A stretch of DNA of 51,765 nucleotides, from the NCBI GenBank assembly GCA_037441525.1, contig JBBISA010000027.1, positions 1-51,765 of the forward strand, given 5' to 3'. Made by a program: the position numbers and the translations under genes. Below, in pieces: positions 1-9,004 of the stretch (within the stretch, counting starts at the first letter, position 1; the number at the start of each line of letters is the position of its first letter). A model generated the notes under the pieces. The model saw nothing but the letters and a program-made list of their open reading frames with translations. It searched no databases and was not told the DNA's origin. This DNA comes from SKVR01 sp037441525. Lineage in GTDB: Bacteria; Bacteroidota; Bacteroidia; Bacteroidales; UBA7960.

Positions 1-346
1 CATCTGAATCCCAGCTCCTGAAAATCTCAAAAAACATTACATCTCAATGAACTTTCCCTTGTTTGCCCATAGTGCATCATTAAGGCGCCGTTTGGGGTTT
101 GCAAAGGTAAATAATATTTGCTGTGCAGAACAAAATCATCAAAAAAAAAATCCTACTAATTGACTGCTTATTACATATTTAACGATCGAAAAACTTTCGG
201 ATGGTTAAATAGTAATTTTCAATGCAAAAAAGGAATTAAAGTTAATAAAGTTTTATGACCTGTACCTTAAATTTCTGACAAAAAGTGGTTTTTAACAATC
301 GTGAAAACGAAAGCATTGAAAATGAGATTAAAAGGTTACTCTTTCG
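1..346. other. intergenic stretch without a gene
   Basis: AT-rich sequence between the stop of the MoxR gene and the window edge. Apart from the leftward promoter at 102-134 I see no ORF, hairpin or repeat worth calling. Confidence 0.5.
102..134 (-). promoter_or_regulatory. Bacteroidota-type promoter firing out of the left edge
   Basis: On the minus strand a TTTG box (131-134) is followed after 21 bases by TACCTTTG (102-109), matching the Bacteroidota consensus TTTG / TAnnTTTG. It points left, so the gene it serves begins outside the window. The spacing equals that of the promoter at 38363-38395. Confidence 0.6.
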
Positions 347-1312
347 CTAATCAGCCAATTTACTAATAATGGATTCTATTGATATACCTTCGGCTTCAGC
401 TTTATAATTTCTGACGATCCGGTGTCGTAAAATTGATCCTGAAATTGCATTTACATCTTCAATATCAGGCGAATACTTTCCAACAATTGCTGCGTGGCAT
501 TTTGCCCCGATAATGAGATATTGAGAAGCCCTTGGGCCGGCACCCCAATAAATGTAATCCCTGGTAAACTGTCCAGCATGGAGGGAAGCGGGCCGTGTGC
601 GCGATGCAAGTGTAACCGCGTATCGAACAACATTATCGGTTACGGGTATCCTACGTACAAGGTTTTGAAAATAAATGATCTCTTCGGCAGAAAGAATCTC
701 ACTAAGCTCCGGATTGGAATCGGTGGTTGTATTTTTCACAACGAGAATCTCCTCTTCAAATGCGGGGTAATCAAGCATTACATTGAACATAAAACGATCT
801 AACTGCGCTTCGGGTAGTGGATAGGTTCCTTCCTGTTCAATCGGATTCTGAGTGGCTAGCACAAAGAAAGGATCATCAAGCTTATAGGTTTTTCCTGCTG
901 CAGTAACTGATCTCTCCTGCATGGCTTCCAAAAGGGCTGATTGTGTTTTTGGGGGTGTTCGGTTGATTTCGTCAGCAAGAATTATATTGGCGAAGACCGG
1001 CCCTTTAATAAACCTGAAATTTCTTGATTCATCGAGAATTTCTGTACCTATAATATCGGAGGGCATTAGGTCAGGAGTAAATTGAATACGACTGTATTTT
1101 AAACCAAGAGTACGGGCTATCGTATTAACCAACAATGTTTTGGCCAGTCCTGGAACGCCTACCAACAAGCAATGTCCACGGCTAAAAATAGAAATCAGTA
1201 CCTTTTTAATAACTTCATCCTGGCCAACAATAATCTTTCCGATCTCTAGCTTAAGTTTTCTATATTGTTCAGCAAAAGCATCAACTGCTTCCACGTCGTC
1301 TTTATAAGTCAT
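347..1312 (-). CDS. MoxR-family AAA+ ATPase
   Basis: This is a cytoplasmic AAA+ chaperone-like ATPase of 321 residues, the usual MoxR length. The Walker A motif GVPGLAKT lies near residues 52-59 and Walker B (ILADEINR) near 110-117. A sensor-1 region (LATQNPIEQEG), typical of MoxR proteins, follows, and a lid domain fills the C-terminus. MoxR proteins usually help mature or activate partner proteins, often with von Willebrand factor A proteins. Such partners, if present, would lie to the left of the window. The gene is the last of a run on this strand and starts 14 bases after the stop of a SurA-like foldase gene, so co-transcription with the foldase genes is likely. The family call is secure; the client protein is unknown. 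Confidence 0.92.
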   Translation of the reverse strand: MTYKDDVEAVDAFAEQYRKLKLEIGKIIVGQDEVIKKVLISIFSRGHCLLVGVPGLAKTLLVNTIARTLGLKYSRIQFTPDLMPSDIIGTEILDESRNFRFIKGPVFANIILADEINRTPPKTQSALLEAMQERSVTAAGKTYKLDDPFFVLATQNPIEQEGTYPLPEAQLDRFMFNVMLDYPAFEEEILVVKNTTTDSNPELSEILSAEEIIYFQNLVRRIPVTDNVVRYAVTLASRTRPASLHAGQFTRDYIYWGAGPRASQYLIIGAKCHAAIVGKYSPDIEDVNAISGSILRHRIVRNYKAEAEGISIESIISKLAD

Positions 1313-1326
1313 AAAGTATGGTTAAA

Positions 1327-2694
1327 TTACTCTTTTACAATAGGTTGGTTTCTCATCCAATCGGCGGTAAACTGGCATAGATGAAATTCCTGATTAATAA
1401 AAAAGAATGTTGACCCTATTTTAGAGTTTACCCATTGTTTTACAATAGCATCCTTTTTGCGATTTAATGCCAGTTGTTGTATAAAATCATAATCGCCTTC
1501 GAGGGAGGCAGCATGTGCATCAATTCTTTCGCGAACAAGAACTATACGAAAAGCTTGACTTCCTTCGTCAGTAGTTGTCGGCAGGGGTTGGGTTATCTGG
1601 CCGACCTCAAGTTTATCAACAACAAAAAATAAACCTGGTTCAATTTCATCGTTCTTAAAACGGGCAGTATTGTTGTAAGGGTTAATCATAAAACCACCGC
1701 TTATCCGGTTGGGATCGTCAGAAAATTTTTTGGCAGCTTCAGCAAAGGTTATTTCCTGTTTTACAATGGCTGTTCGTATGCTATCTAAGCGACTTCTGGC
1801 CTGAGCCAATTGCAAAGGCGATACCTTAGGTTTCATCAGAATATGCCTTACATTTATCAATTCGCCTCTTCTTTCAATCATTTGGATAATGTGATATCCG
1901 GCCTGTGTTTCAATGATTTCAGAGATTTCGCCTGGTCTTAAAGAAAAGGCAGTGGCTTCAAATTCAGTAAATAATTCGCCCCTTCCATGGAAGCCGAGTT
2001 CTCCCCCTTTTCTTGCAGAACCTGGGTCTTCGGAATATAGTATTGACATGGTAGAGAAACTTTCGCCTCTGATTATTCTTTCTCTGATTTCATTGAGCCT
2101 TCTTTTTGTTTCGGCAATCTCTTCTGCTTCAATTTTAGGTTTGATCATTATCTGAGATAATGCCATTTCACTTTCTACTATTGGAATACTATCGGGGTGA
2201 AGATTGCGGAAAAAAGACCTTACTTCTGAAGGAGTTACTCTGACATCCTTTGTGATGCGCCCTTCCATTGACTGACTGAGTTCTTGTTCGCGAATCATTG
2301 GTCTAAACTCGTCTTTTAATTCTTCAACAGATTTTCCGTAATAGGCTTCCAATTGTTCTCGAGATCCTATCTGGTTAATAAAATAACGGAGTCTTCTCTC
2401 AAGTACTTGTTCCACCTGCATTTCAGATATTACAACACTATCAATAACTGCTTGATTAAAGAGGAGTTTCTGGTAAAGCATCTGATCTAAAATGCGACAA
2501 GGTGCATCATCGCCAAATGTAACACCCTGGGACTCTAACTGCCGCTTCTGATTGTACAGATCGGATTTAAGTATGGCATTATTGCCGACAACTGCAACTA
2601 CCTTGTCGATAACAACCCTTTGCTGGGAAAATACCGATGGTACAAGACATAATAAAGAGACAATAAAAATTACTGATTTTCTGGCTGATGACAT
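1327..2694 (-). CDS. SurA-like periplasmic peptidylprolyl isomerase
   Basis: A predicted exported foldase of 455 residues. Residues 1-24 form a signal peptide ending in VFSQ. A SurA-type N-terminal chaperone domain follows (KVVAVVGNNAILKSDLY is the typical first strand-helix). Two parvulin-like rotamase domains come next, starting near 176 (ALSQIMIKP) and 278 (INVRHILMKP). Each has the expected DPGSARKGGELG- or SDDPNRISGG-type loop. The architecture matches SurA, which chaperones outer-membrane proteins through the periplasm. It sits downstream of two other foldase-like genes and upstream of moxR on one strand with short gaps, pointing to an envelope-biogenesis operon. I give no symbol because three related genes are present and orthology cannot be settled by eye. 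Confidence 0.88.
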   Translation of the reverse strand: MSSARKSVIFIVSLLCLVPSVFSQQRVVIDKVVAVVGNNAILKSDLYNQKRQLESQGVTFGDDAPCRILDQMLYQKLLFNQAVIDSVVISEMQVEQVLERRLRYFINQIGSREQLEAYYGKSVEELKDEFRPMIREQELSQSMEGRITKDVRVTPSEVRSFFRNLHPDSIPIVESEMALSQIMIKPKIEAEEIAETKRRLNEIRERIIRGESFSTMSILYSEDPGSARKGGELGFHGRGELFTEFEATAFSLRPGEISEIIETQAGYHIIQMIERRGELINVRHILMKPKVSPLQLAQARSRLDSIRTAIVKQEITFAEAAKKFSDDPNRISGGFMINPYNNTARFKNDEIEPGLFFVVDKLEVGQITQPLPTTTDEGSQAFRIVLVRERIDAHAASLEGDYDFIQQLALNRKKDAIVKQWVNSKIGSTFFFINQEFHLCQFTADWMRNQPIVKE

Positions 2695-2774
2695 TTTATT
2701 GAATGTTGATTTGAATTCTGTTATTATTTATCTAAGTTTAATTTGATTATCGTTAACTGATGAAAATGCAGTGA

Positions 2775-3629
2775 TTAAAATAGTTCGACCGCACTGTTTT
2801 TCACCGCGTTGAGGTATAGTTCCAGCCGGAGGTTGTTGATTAAATTTTGTTTGCGATGATTAAGAATTATTGATTTTATTTTTTCGGACTGGAAAGCAAG
2901 TGGCGAAACGGTACCTTCCAATCTGTAATCGCGAATAAAAAGGAAATAGCGGTAGTACTGGTCGCTTAGTTCGACATATTTATTATTCTTCAGAAATGAC
3001 TCATGATTTGAAGGATTGATGGGCACTTCACGAAGAATATCAGCAAAAATGAACCATGAATCCTGATCGAGAAAATATAATGCCGCATTGTTGATACAAT
3101 AATCCTCAAGTTTTTCAATGTCTTCTGATTGGTCGGACCTGATTAAGCGTCTTACTATATAGTTATCGGTAACTTCGGAAGGTAGTTTTACAAAATTAAC
3201 CTGCACTACGTTATCTCTAAGCTTGAATTCATCCTGGTGTTTAAGGTAGTATTCATTTAAAACATGGTCGGTAATAACAGTATCAAGTTTGTTGGCAATA
3301 TAATCACTTTCGAAAGAAAAAATAATAAGGGAGTTGCGGTAATCGTCAATTTTCCTGTTTAATTCATGCATGCGTTCACCGACATGCTTTTCTGCTTCGG
3401 TAAGAAAAATCTGCTGTCTTGTCCAGTTTTCAATATATCGTTTAATTAAAGAGATACTATCGTTTGCATTTGTGCCTTTAGGTACCAGGCCAATGAGATC
3501 TGAAGTATATAAGAGTTTGTTATTTACCCGGGCAACTTTCTGGTCTCCTTGTCTGCCATCGAATAAATTGCAGGAAGAAATGAAAAGTAACATTAACAAT
3601 GTTGTAAGCCTGGCAAATGTTTGTCTCAT
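2775..3629 (-). CDS. foldase-related lipoprotein without a rotamase domain
   Basis: A 284-residue protein beginning MRQTFARL. A longer reading frame upstream would overlap the preceding gene, whereas this ATG gives a clean lipoprotein signal with lipobox FISSC. After the lipidated cysteine, the segment VARVNNKLLYTSDLIGLVP resembles the start of SurA_N-type chaperone domains, and a helical region of about 200 residues follows. I see no parvulin motifs. It lies between two parvulin-type genes, 37 bases after one and 80 before the other. I infer a membrane-anchored periplasmic chaperone acting with them. The exact family is not recognised. Confidence 0.75.
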   Translation of the reverse strand: MRQTFARLTTLLMLLFISSCNLFDGRQGDQKVARVNNKLLYTSDLIGLVPKGTNANDSISLIKRYIENWTRQQIFLTEAEKHVGERMHELNRKIDDYRNSLIIFSFESDYIANKLDTVITDHVLNEYYLKHQDEFKLRDNVVQVNFVKLPSEVTDNYIVRRLIRSDQSEDIEKLEDYCINNAALYFLDQDSWFIFADILREVPINPSNHESFLKNNKYVELSDQYYRYFLFIRDYRLEGTVSPLAFQSEKIKSIILNHRKQNLINNLRLELYLNAVKNSAVELF

Positions 3630-3666
3630 AAATTCAGTAAAATGGTTGATTTGTGTAATTGCACAA

Positions 3667-5670
3667 TTAGTCCCTGAATAGTTGATTGAGAACATCTTTG
3701 TAAACAACAACCGGATATTTATTTTTGAGTTCGGAAATCCACTGTTCTTCAAGGTAATTCTGGTAATCAGCAATTACCAGACCTCTTATTTCATTGAGTT
3801 TTTTTGGTTGGCGTGGTAAAAACTCGTTTACCACTACCACAACAAACCGATTGTTGACCGGGGTTACCTTAGAAATCCCTTTTTTTGGCTTTACCAATGC
3901 TAAAGCAGGATACTCTTTTACCTCAAGCAACCCTTTGTCAACGGTAACTGCAAGAGGCGAATCCTGATTGAGGTTTGCCAAAAGTTCGTTAGGTGGAGTT
4001 TTTTTTCTGGCGGCTCTGCGAATCAATTTTCTTCCATTTTTAGCAGATAACTCGTCATTAAATGTGTAAATGGTGGCATCCATTCTGTCTTCCCAAATAT
4101 AATTTTGCATATTCTGTTGATAGAACATAGTGAGTCCAACGGTATCCTGTATGGCTCTGCTCCAAACCCGTTGGTCAGTCAACTCAAAAAGCAAAATTCC
4201 ATCATGGTATTCATTCATAATTCTTCTGAATTCTGGATACTTTTCAGGGAGTTTGGTCTCTTCATAAGCCAAAATGGAAGATTCAACATAATTTTCGAAG
4301 GAACTCATAACATAATTTCTTATCGGTTCGGGAGTTCGCATGGTTTGATTTGCAGCAAGATGATTGGCAAAATCCGCCTGAGTAAAAACTATTCCTGAAA
4401 ACCTGAACAATGGCAGGTTTCTGTTGCCAAGTGAAGTTTTATCCCATCTTCCATCAAAAATGGAATTATCCACTATTTCAAAAAAGATTTCAAGATTTTG
4501 CAGATTCTGGCTAAATCCAGATCCATTTTTAAGGCGCTGCACAACAGCCTGTTGTGAAACTTCAGCACGGTTATCGCGTCCAATTCGTGATTTCAGTTCT
4601 GCCCTTGCTGCATCTTCTGGTGGCAACTGCTTTTCGAAAAAGTAAATGATATGCCATCCATATTGGGTTTGAAGAGGTTTTGAGATTTGGCCCGGCTCAC
4701 TAAGTTGGGCAATGGCCTTAATAAATTCGGGCACCATTCTGTTTGAGGTAAAGGCGGGCATTTCTCCTCCTCTTCTGCCTGAGGCCTTATCGTCGGAATA
4801 TCTTTGAGCCAGAGCCTGAAATTCTTCTCCATCAAGTATTTTCTTATATATTTCTTCAATTTTTTCTTTCGCAGCAACTTGTTCTTCATTAGATGAATCT
4901 GGTGTGAACATAATCATTATATGTGCTACCCTTGCCCGGCCCATAGCAGGCAAACGATCTGTAACCTTTATTATATGGTATCCGAACTGTGTACGAACAG
5001 GCATCGATATTTCGTTGACAGCCAGTGAATACGCAGCGGTTTCGAAGGGATAAACCATATCGAGAGCTGAAAAATATCCAATATCACCACCATTGCCACG
5101 CATTGCAGGTCTGTTTGCGGATGCAGGCATTCCTTTGGCAGATGGGTCATCAGAGAACTCGCGTGCAAGGGTTTCGAAATTTTCACCCTTTAAAATCCTC
5201 CTCCGCACTTCCATTGCTTTGTTCCAGGCTGCGAGAGTATCGCGTGGCGGGGCGTATTTGTCGACATTGATAAGGATGTGTGAAGCCCTTATGTCGAACT
5301 GAAGGCGTTGATAGGCTTCTTCAATCAACTGATTGGTAGCGGTTTGGTCGGTAAGGTAGGGCTGGGCCAATTGTTTACGATAGCCTTCAAGTTCACTGAT
5401 AAAGGCAGGATTGGTATCCATCCTGAGTTGCAAAGCTTCGTAAACCTTGAGGTTAAAATTGATAAACAAATCCAGGTATTCTTCCACCGACCTGGGGTCC
5501 ATTACCTGAGGGTTAAGATTGTTTTTGGTATAAACGTATTCAAATTCGGAAAGAGTAATTTCTCGTTCATTGATTCTCAGTAAAACCGGGTCGTCTGAAG
5601 TGGGTTTGCCCAATGATGTATTTACATTTACAAAAATTGCAACAATAACAATAAAAATTACTTTCTTCAT
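3667..5670 (-). CDS. periplasmic parvulin-type peptidylprolyl isomerase, two rotamase domains
   Basis: A 667-residue exported protein with a signal peptide (MKKVIFIVIVAIFVNV, about 22 residues). A SurA-type N-terminal helical segment follows (LLRINEREITLSEFEYVY), then two parvulin domains beginning near 122 (IRASHILINVD) and 246 (ARVAHIMIMF). Both contain the FSDDPSAKG- or YSDDKASGRRGGE-type loop. The last 300 residues hold a second long helical chaperone-like region of unknown fold. Bacteroidota often carry large parvulins of this kind for outer-membrane protein handling. It is the first of the three foldase genes and begins about 80 bases after guaB on the same strand. Confidence 0.88.
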   Translation of the reverse strand: MKKVIFIVIVAIFVNVNTSLGKPTSDDPVLLRINEREITLSEFEYVYTKNNLNPQVMDPRSVEEYLDLFINFNLKVYEALQLRMDTNPAFISELEGYRKQLAQPYLTDQTATNQLIEEAYQRLQFDIRASHILINVDKYAPPRDTLAAWNKAMEVRRRILKGENFETLAREFSDDPSAKGMPASANRPAMRGNGGDIGYFSALDMVYPFETAAYSLAVNEISMPVRTQFGYHIIKVTDRLPAMGRARVAHIMIMFTPDSSNEEQVAAKEKIEEIYKKILDGEEFQALAQRYSDDKASGRRGGEMPAFTSNRMVPEFIKAIAQLSEPGQISKPLQTQYGWHIIYFFEKQLPPEDAARAELKSRIGRDNRAEVSQQAVVQRLKNGSGFSQNLQNLEIFFEIVDNSIFDGRWDKTSLGNRNLPLFRFSGIVFTQADFANHLAANQTMRTPEPIRNYVMSSFENYVESSILAYEETKLPEKYPEFRRIMNEYHDGILLFELTDQRVWSRAIQDTVGLTMFYQQNMQNYIWEDRMDATIYTFNDELSAKNGRKLIRRAARKKTPPNELLANLNQDSPLAVTVDKGLLEVKEYPALALVKPKKGISKVTPVNNRFVVVVVNEFLPRQPKKLNEIRGLVIADYQNYLEEQWISELKNKYPVVVYKDVLNQLFRD

Positions 5671-5749
5671 TTTCTGTGTTAATTTCAGTTAGGGTAATAC
5701 TTATTTATTTCAGAGAATTATATTGAAAATGATTTGATTAAAACTTAAA

Positions 5750-7219
5750 TTATCTCGAATAATTGGGTGCTTCGCTGGTTATGGTAACGTCGTGAACGTG
5801 ACTTTCGCGCATACCGGCATTGGTAATCATGATAAATTTTGCATCTTTTAATTTTTCAATATCCTTTGCACCACAATACCCCATGCCTGCCCGCAAGCCG
5901 CCAACCATTTGATGTATAACTTCTGAAAGAGTTCCTTTGTAAGGAACACGACCAACAATTCCTTCAGGAACAAGCTTTTTCACATCATCTTCCACATCCT
6001 GAAAATATCGATCTTTCGAGCCTGATTGCATTGCTTCGATGGAACCCATCCCTCGATAGGTTTTGTATTTCCTGCCTTCGAAAATAATAGTCTCTCCGGG
6101 AGATTCTTCTACTCCGGCAAACTGCGACCCGGCCATAATACAGGAAGCTCCGGCAGCAATTGCCTTAACAATATCACCGGTATAACGAATACCTCCATCA
6201 GCAATTATGGGAACATCGCTTTCCTTCACAACATTGGCCACATCGAAAATGGCAGTCAACTGCGGTACACCCACTCCGGCTACAATTCTGGTGGTACAAA
6301 TTGAACCAGGACCAATTCCTACTTTAATTCCATCGGCACCTGCTTTAATGAGGTCGATTGCAGCTTCAGCTGTGGCAATATTCCCAACCACTACATCGAG
6401 CTTTGGAAACTGGCTTTTTACCAATCGGGTCATATCGAGTACTCCTTTTGAATGACCATGGGCTGTATCAATTACAACGCAATCAACACCAGCATCTACA
6501 AGAGCCGCTACCCTCAATTCGGTATCTCGGGTAACGCCAACTGCGGCAGCAACCCTGAGCCGTCCTCTCTCGTCTTTACATGCATTGGGTCTTTCTTTGA
6601 TTTTAAGAATATCGCGGTATGTAATCAGACCAACCAGTTTATAATCCTTGTCAACTACGGGTAATTTTTCAATTTTATGCTCCTGAAGTATATTCTCGGC
6701 AAGTGAAAAATCGATGAATTCGGTAGTTGTGATGAGGTTTTCGCGTGTCATAACCTCGCTGATAGGTCTTGAAATGTTTTTCTCGAAACGCAGGTCGCGG
6801 TTGGTAATAATCCCAACCAGTTTGTTACTATTTCCTACAACGGGAATACCCCCAATTTTGAATTCACGCATAATGGTAAGTGCATCTCCTACTACTGCGT
6901 TTTCATGAAGGGTTACCGGGTCAATGATCATCCCGTTTTCTGACCGTTTTACCTTTTTAACCTTATTAGCCTGCTCTTCAATAGTCATGTTCTTATGCAA
7001 CACACCTAATCCTCCTTCCTGGGCCATTGCAATGGCCATCCTGGATTCGGTAACAGTATCCATGGCAGCTGAAACAATTGGAATCCTGAGCGAGATATTG
7101 CGTGAAAACCTTGTGGTCACATTTACTTCGCGGGGTAATATTTCTGAGTAGGCCGGAACCAGTAGTACGTCGTCGTAGGTTAGTCCCTGCCCTATAAATT
7201 TTAATTGAAGGGTTTCCAT
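5750..7219 (-). CDS. guaB: inosine-5'-monophosphate dehydrogenase
   Basis: This enzyme oxidises IMP to XMP with NAD+, the committed step of guanine nucleotide synthesis, in the cytoplasm. The protein is 489 residues, the normal length. It starts with LTYDDVLLVPAYSEILP, the typical first strand of the barrel. Two CBS domains lie at about residues 95-205. The catalytic loop GIGPGSICTTR carries the active cysteine, and the flap contains the RGMGSIEAM segment. A promoter-like TACTTTTG lies 26 bases upstream of the start. The gene is monocistronic or leads into the foldase genes downstream. Confidence 0.97.
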   Translation of the reverse strand: METLQLKFIGQGLTYDDVLLVPAYSEILPREVNVTTRFSRNISLRIPIVSAAMDTVTESRMAIAMAQEGGLGVLHKNMTIEEQANKVKKVKRSENGMIIDPVTLHENAVVGDALTIMREFKIGGIPVVGNSNKLVGIITNRDLRFEKNISRPISEVMTRENLITTTEFIDFSLAENILQEHKIEKLPVVDKDYKLVGLITYRDILKIKERPNACKDERGRLRVAAAVGVTRDTELRVAALVDAGVDCVVIDTAHGHSKGVLDMTRLVKSQFPKLDVVVGNIATAEAAIDLIKAGADGIKVGIGPGSICTTRIVAGVGVPQLTAIFDVANVVKESDVPIIADGGIRYTGDIVKAIAAGASCIMAGSQFAGVEESPGETIIFEGRKYKTYRGMGSIEAMQSGSKDRYFQDVEDDVKKLVPEGIVGRVPYKGTLSEVIHQMVGGLRAGMGYCGAKDIEKLKDAKFIMITNAGMRESHVHDVTITSEAPNYSR

Positions 7220-7244
7220 TGGTTAAGCGGATTTTATTGAGGTG

Positions 7245-7252
7245 CAAAAGTA
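7245..7252 (-). promoter_or_regulatory. -7 promoter element of guaB
   Basis: On the minus strand TACTTTTG fits the Bacteroidota TAnnTTTG box and lies 26 bases before the guaB start. I see no clean TTTG box 21 bases further upstream. Confidence 0.4.
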
Positions 7253-7385
7253 TTAAAATTTGTGGAGTACCCCATTAAATTTTGATTTATTGGTAGCAAC
7301 CAGCCATGTATATTCTATTGATTGTAATTGTGTTTATTATGCATTAAACTTGTTCTGGAAACAACATCAAAAAAAACCAATTTAA

Positions 7386-8957
7386 CTATCGCAATAACAA
7401 TACTGTTCCTCGTTTAACCTGTTGATTTCCTGATGAATCTTCATAGCTTATCACCCAAGAATAAACACCTGCATCAGCAGTTTTTCCGTTTATGGTGCCG
7501 TTCCAGGAGATTTCTGTGTCTTGCGATAAAAATATTTGTTGTCCCCACCTATTGAAAATCATCATTTTATAAATACCATGTTGAAGCCGCATAAAGACAG
7601 GCTTAAAGACCCTGTTTTGCTCAATCGGGCTTGATGGGTTGAAAGCATTGGGGATAAAAACATCTGAATTAAATGTGATTTGCTGCGTGTTAGAAAAACT
7701 TTCGTCTATGAAACCGAAAGGGTTTCCTTCTGCTTCCAAAGCCTTCAGTCGGTAATAAAAGCTTCCTGTTGTTGTAATAGTTTCATTCAAAAAATCAGTA
7801 AAACTGGTCTGGTTTGCCTCAGTAAACCCTATATCTGTAAACTGGTCAGAAGGTTTAGATTTTCGTTGGATGATATATCTGTCAACACCCCGATCCCATC
7901 CGTGGTATTGATTCCATGAAAGTAAAACTGGTTCCGGCCCCTGAAGTTGCGCCGAAAGAAAAATTGTGTGCAGATTTTCGATCACTATTACTTCTTTCTG
8001 ACAAGAATCCAGGATACTTAACCGATAAATCTGGGGTTCAACTGCTACCCCCGGATTCAAATCATTAAATGAAACAGTATTATTTTGCACAGGAATACTT
8101 GCCAATATGAGAAACTTCTGCTGGGGTTTTTCGAGCCTTTCAATTCTTACTTTGCCTGAAGGAGCATTATCATCGGCATGAAGAAGTAGGTGGGTGCCTG
8201 TATTTAATTCATTTACGCTGGCATACCTTACATGAAAGAAGGATGGTTTGCCGGGTAGATTAATATCTGTGCATCTAATGTTTGATGAAGCAGTAATGCC
8301 AGTGGTTGATTGTCTGGTCTTTATATAGAAGCAATACCTGCCTGAGACATCAACCTTCACCGGAAATCCTTTTAAAGATGATTCAAACACTCCGAGTGGT
8401 TGGTATTTTTCACTATTAACAGACAAATAAATAATCACTTGATTGAATGGAGATGGCAAAGGTATTGGGTTGCCTACGGTGGTAGAAAGGGCATAATTTT
8501 GCCAGCCAAGGTCTATTTCGGCCCGGCAAATATCTGGCTGGGAAGATTGCAGGAAAATTGTTTGATGGGCATCATTGTCGCTTCGGCCTATTACATTGTT
8601 GTTTTCATCATAGGCTACCAAATAATAGGAATATGCCTTGTCGGCTCCGCTAATACCGTTATCAATATAAAAAGATTGAGGCATTGGAACCCTTGCAATA
8701 ACTGCATACAGGCCGTTGTCGAGCCGACGATGAACTTCTGCATATCCATTGGTGGGCCCAATGAGGTATGTCCAGCCAATTTGAATGTGGTTGTTGGATA
8801 AGACCGTAACAGAATCAATCCGGATAGATTCCGGAGCCTGCGACCATGCAATGGGAAAAAAAATAGTCTGGCAGAAAACGAGAAGGGAAAAATTAAAAAG
8901 AAAACCTTCAAATGCATTTAATTGCCTGTGTACTGACCTATGTAATTTCCTTGTCAT
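7386..8957 (-). CDS. secreted protein with gliding-motility-type C-terminal domain
   Basis: A 523-residue exported protein. A long N-terminal signal (hydrophobic LFNFSLLVFCQTIFFPIAWSQ) is followed by several fibronectin type III-like segments. Examples are the region from about 45 to 120 and the one near 345-425 with VDRYIIQRKS and FYYRLKALE. The last 90 residues are the gliding-motility-associated C-terminal domain (VFIPNAFNPSS, FNRWGQQIF, WNGT, DAGVYSW). That domain is a type IX secretion signal of the type B class, so the protein is probably exported across the outer membrane and held at the surface or released. Its binding target is unknown. It stands alone between unrelated genes. Confidence 0.85.
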   Translation of the reverse strand: MTRKLHRSVHRQLNAFEGFLFNFSLLVFCQTIFFPIAWSQAPESIRIDSVTVLSNNHIQIGWTYLIGPTNGYAEVHRRLDNGLYAVIARVPMPQSFYIDNGISGADKAYSYYLVAYDENNNVIGRSDNDAHQTIFLQSSQPDICRAEIDLGWQNYALSTTVGNPIPLPSPFNQVIIYLSVNSEKYQPLGVFESSLKGFPVKVDVSGRYCFYIKTRQSTTGITASSNIRCTDINLPGKPSFFHVRYASVNELNTGTHLLLHADDNAPSGKVRIERLEKPQQKFLILASIPVQNNTVSFNDLNPGVAVEPQIYRLSILDSCQKEVIVIENLHTIFLSAQLQGPEPVLLSWNQYHGWDRGVDRYIIQRKSKPSDQFTDIGFTEANQTSFTDFLNETITTTGSFYYRLKALEAEGNPFGFIDESFSNTQQITFNSDVFIPNAFNPSSPIEQNRVFKPVFMRLQHGIYKMMIFNRWGQQIFLSQDTEISWNGTINGKTADAGVYSWVISYEDSSGNQQVKRGTVLLLR

Positions 8958-9004
8958 GATTTACAGTTTCATTTAATTAAGAAACTAAAAACTACATTCA
9001 TTTA

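Noticed and set aside
3630..3773. Upstream extension of the foldase-related lipoprotein
   Set aside because: It overlaps the preceding parvulin gene and hides the lipoprotein signal that begins at MRQTFARL.
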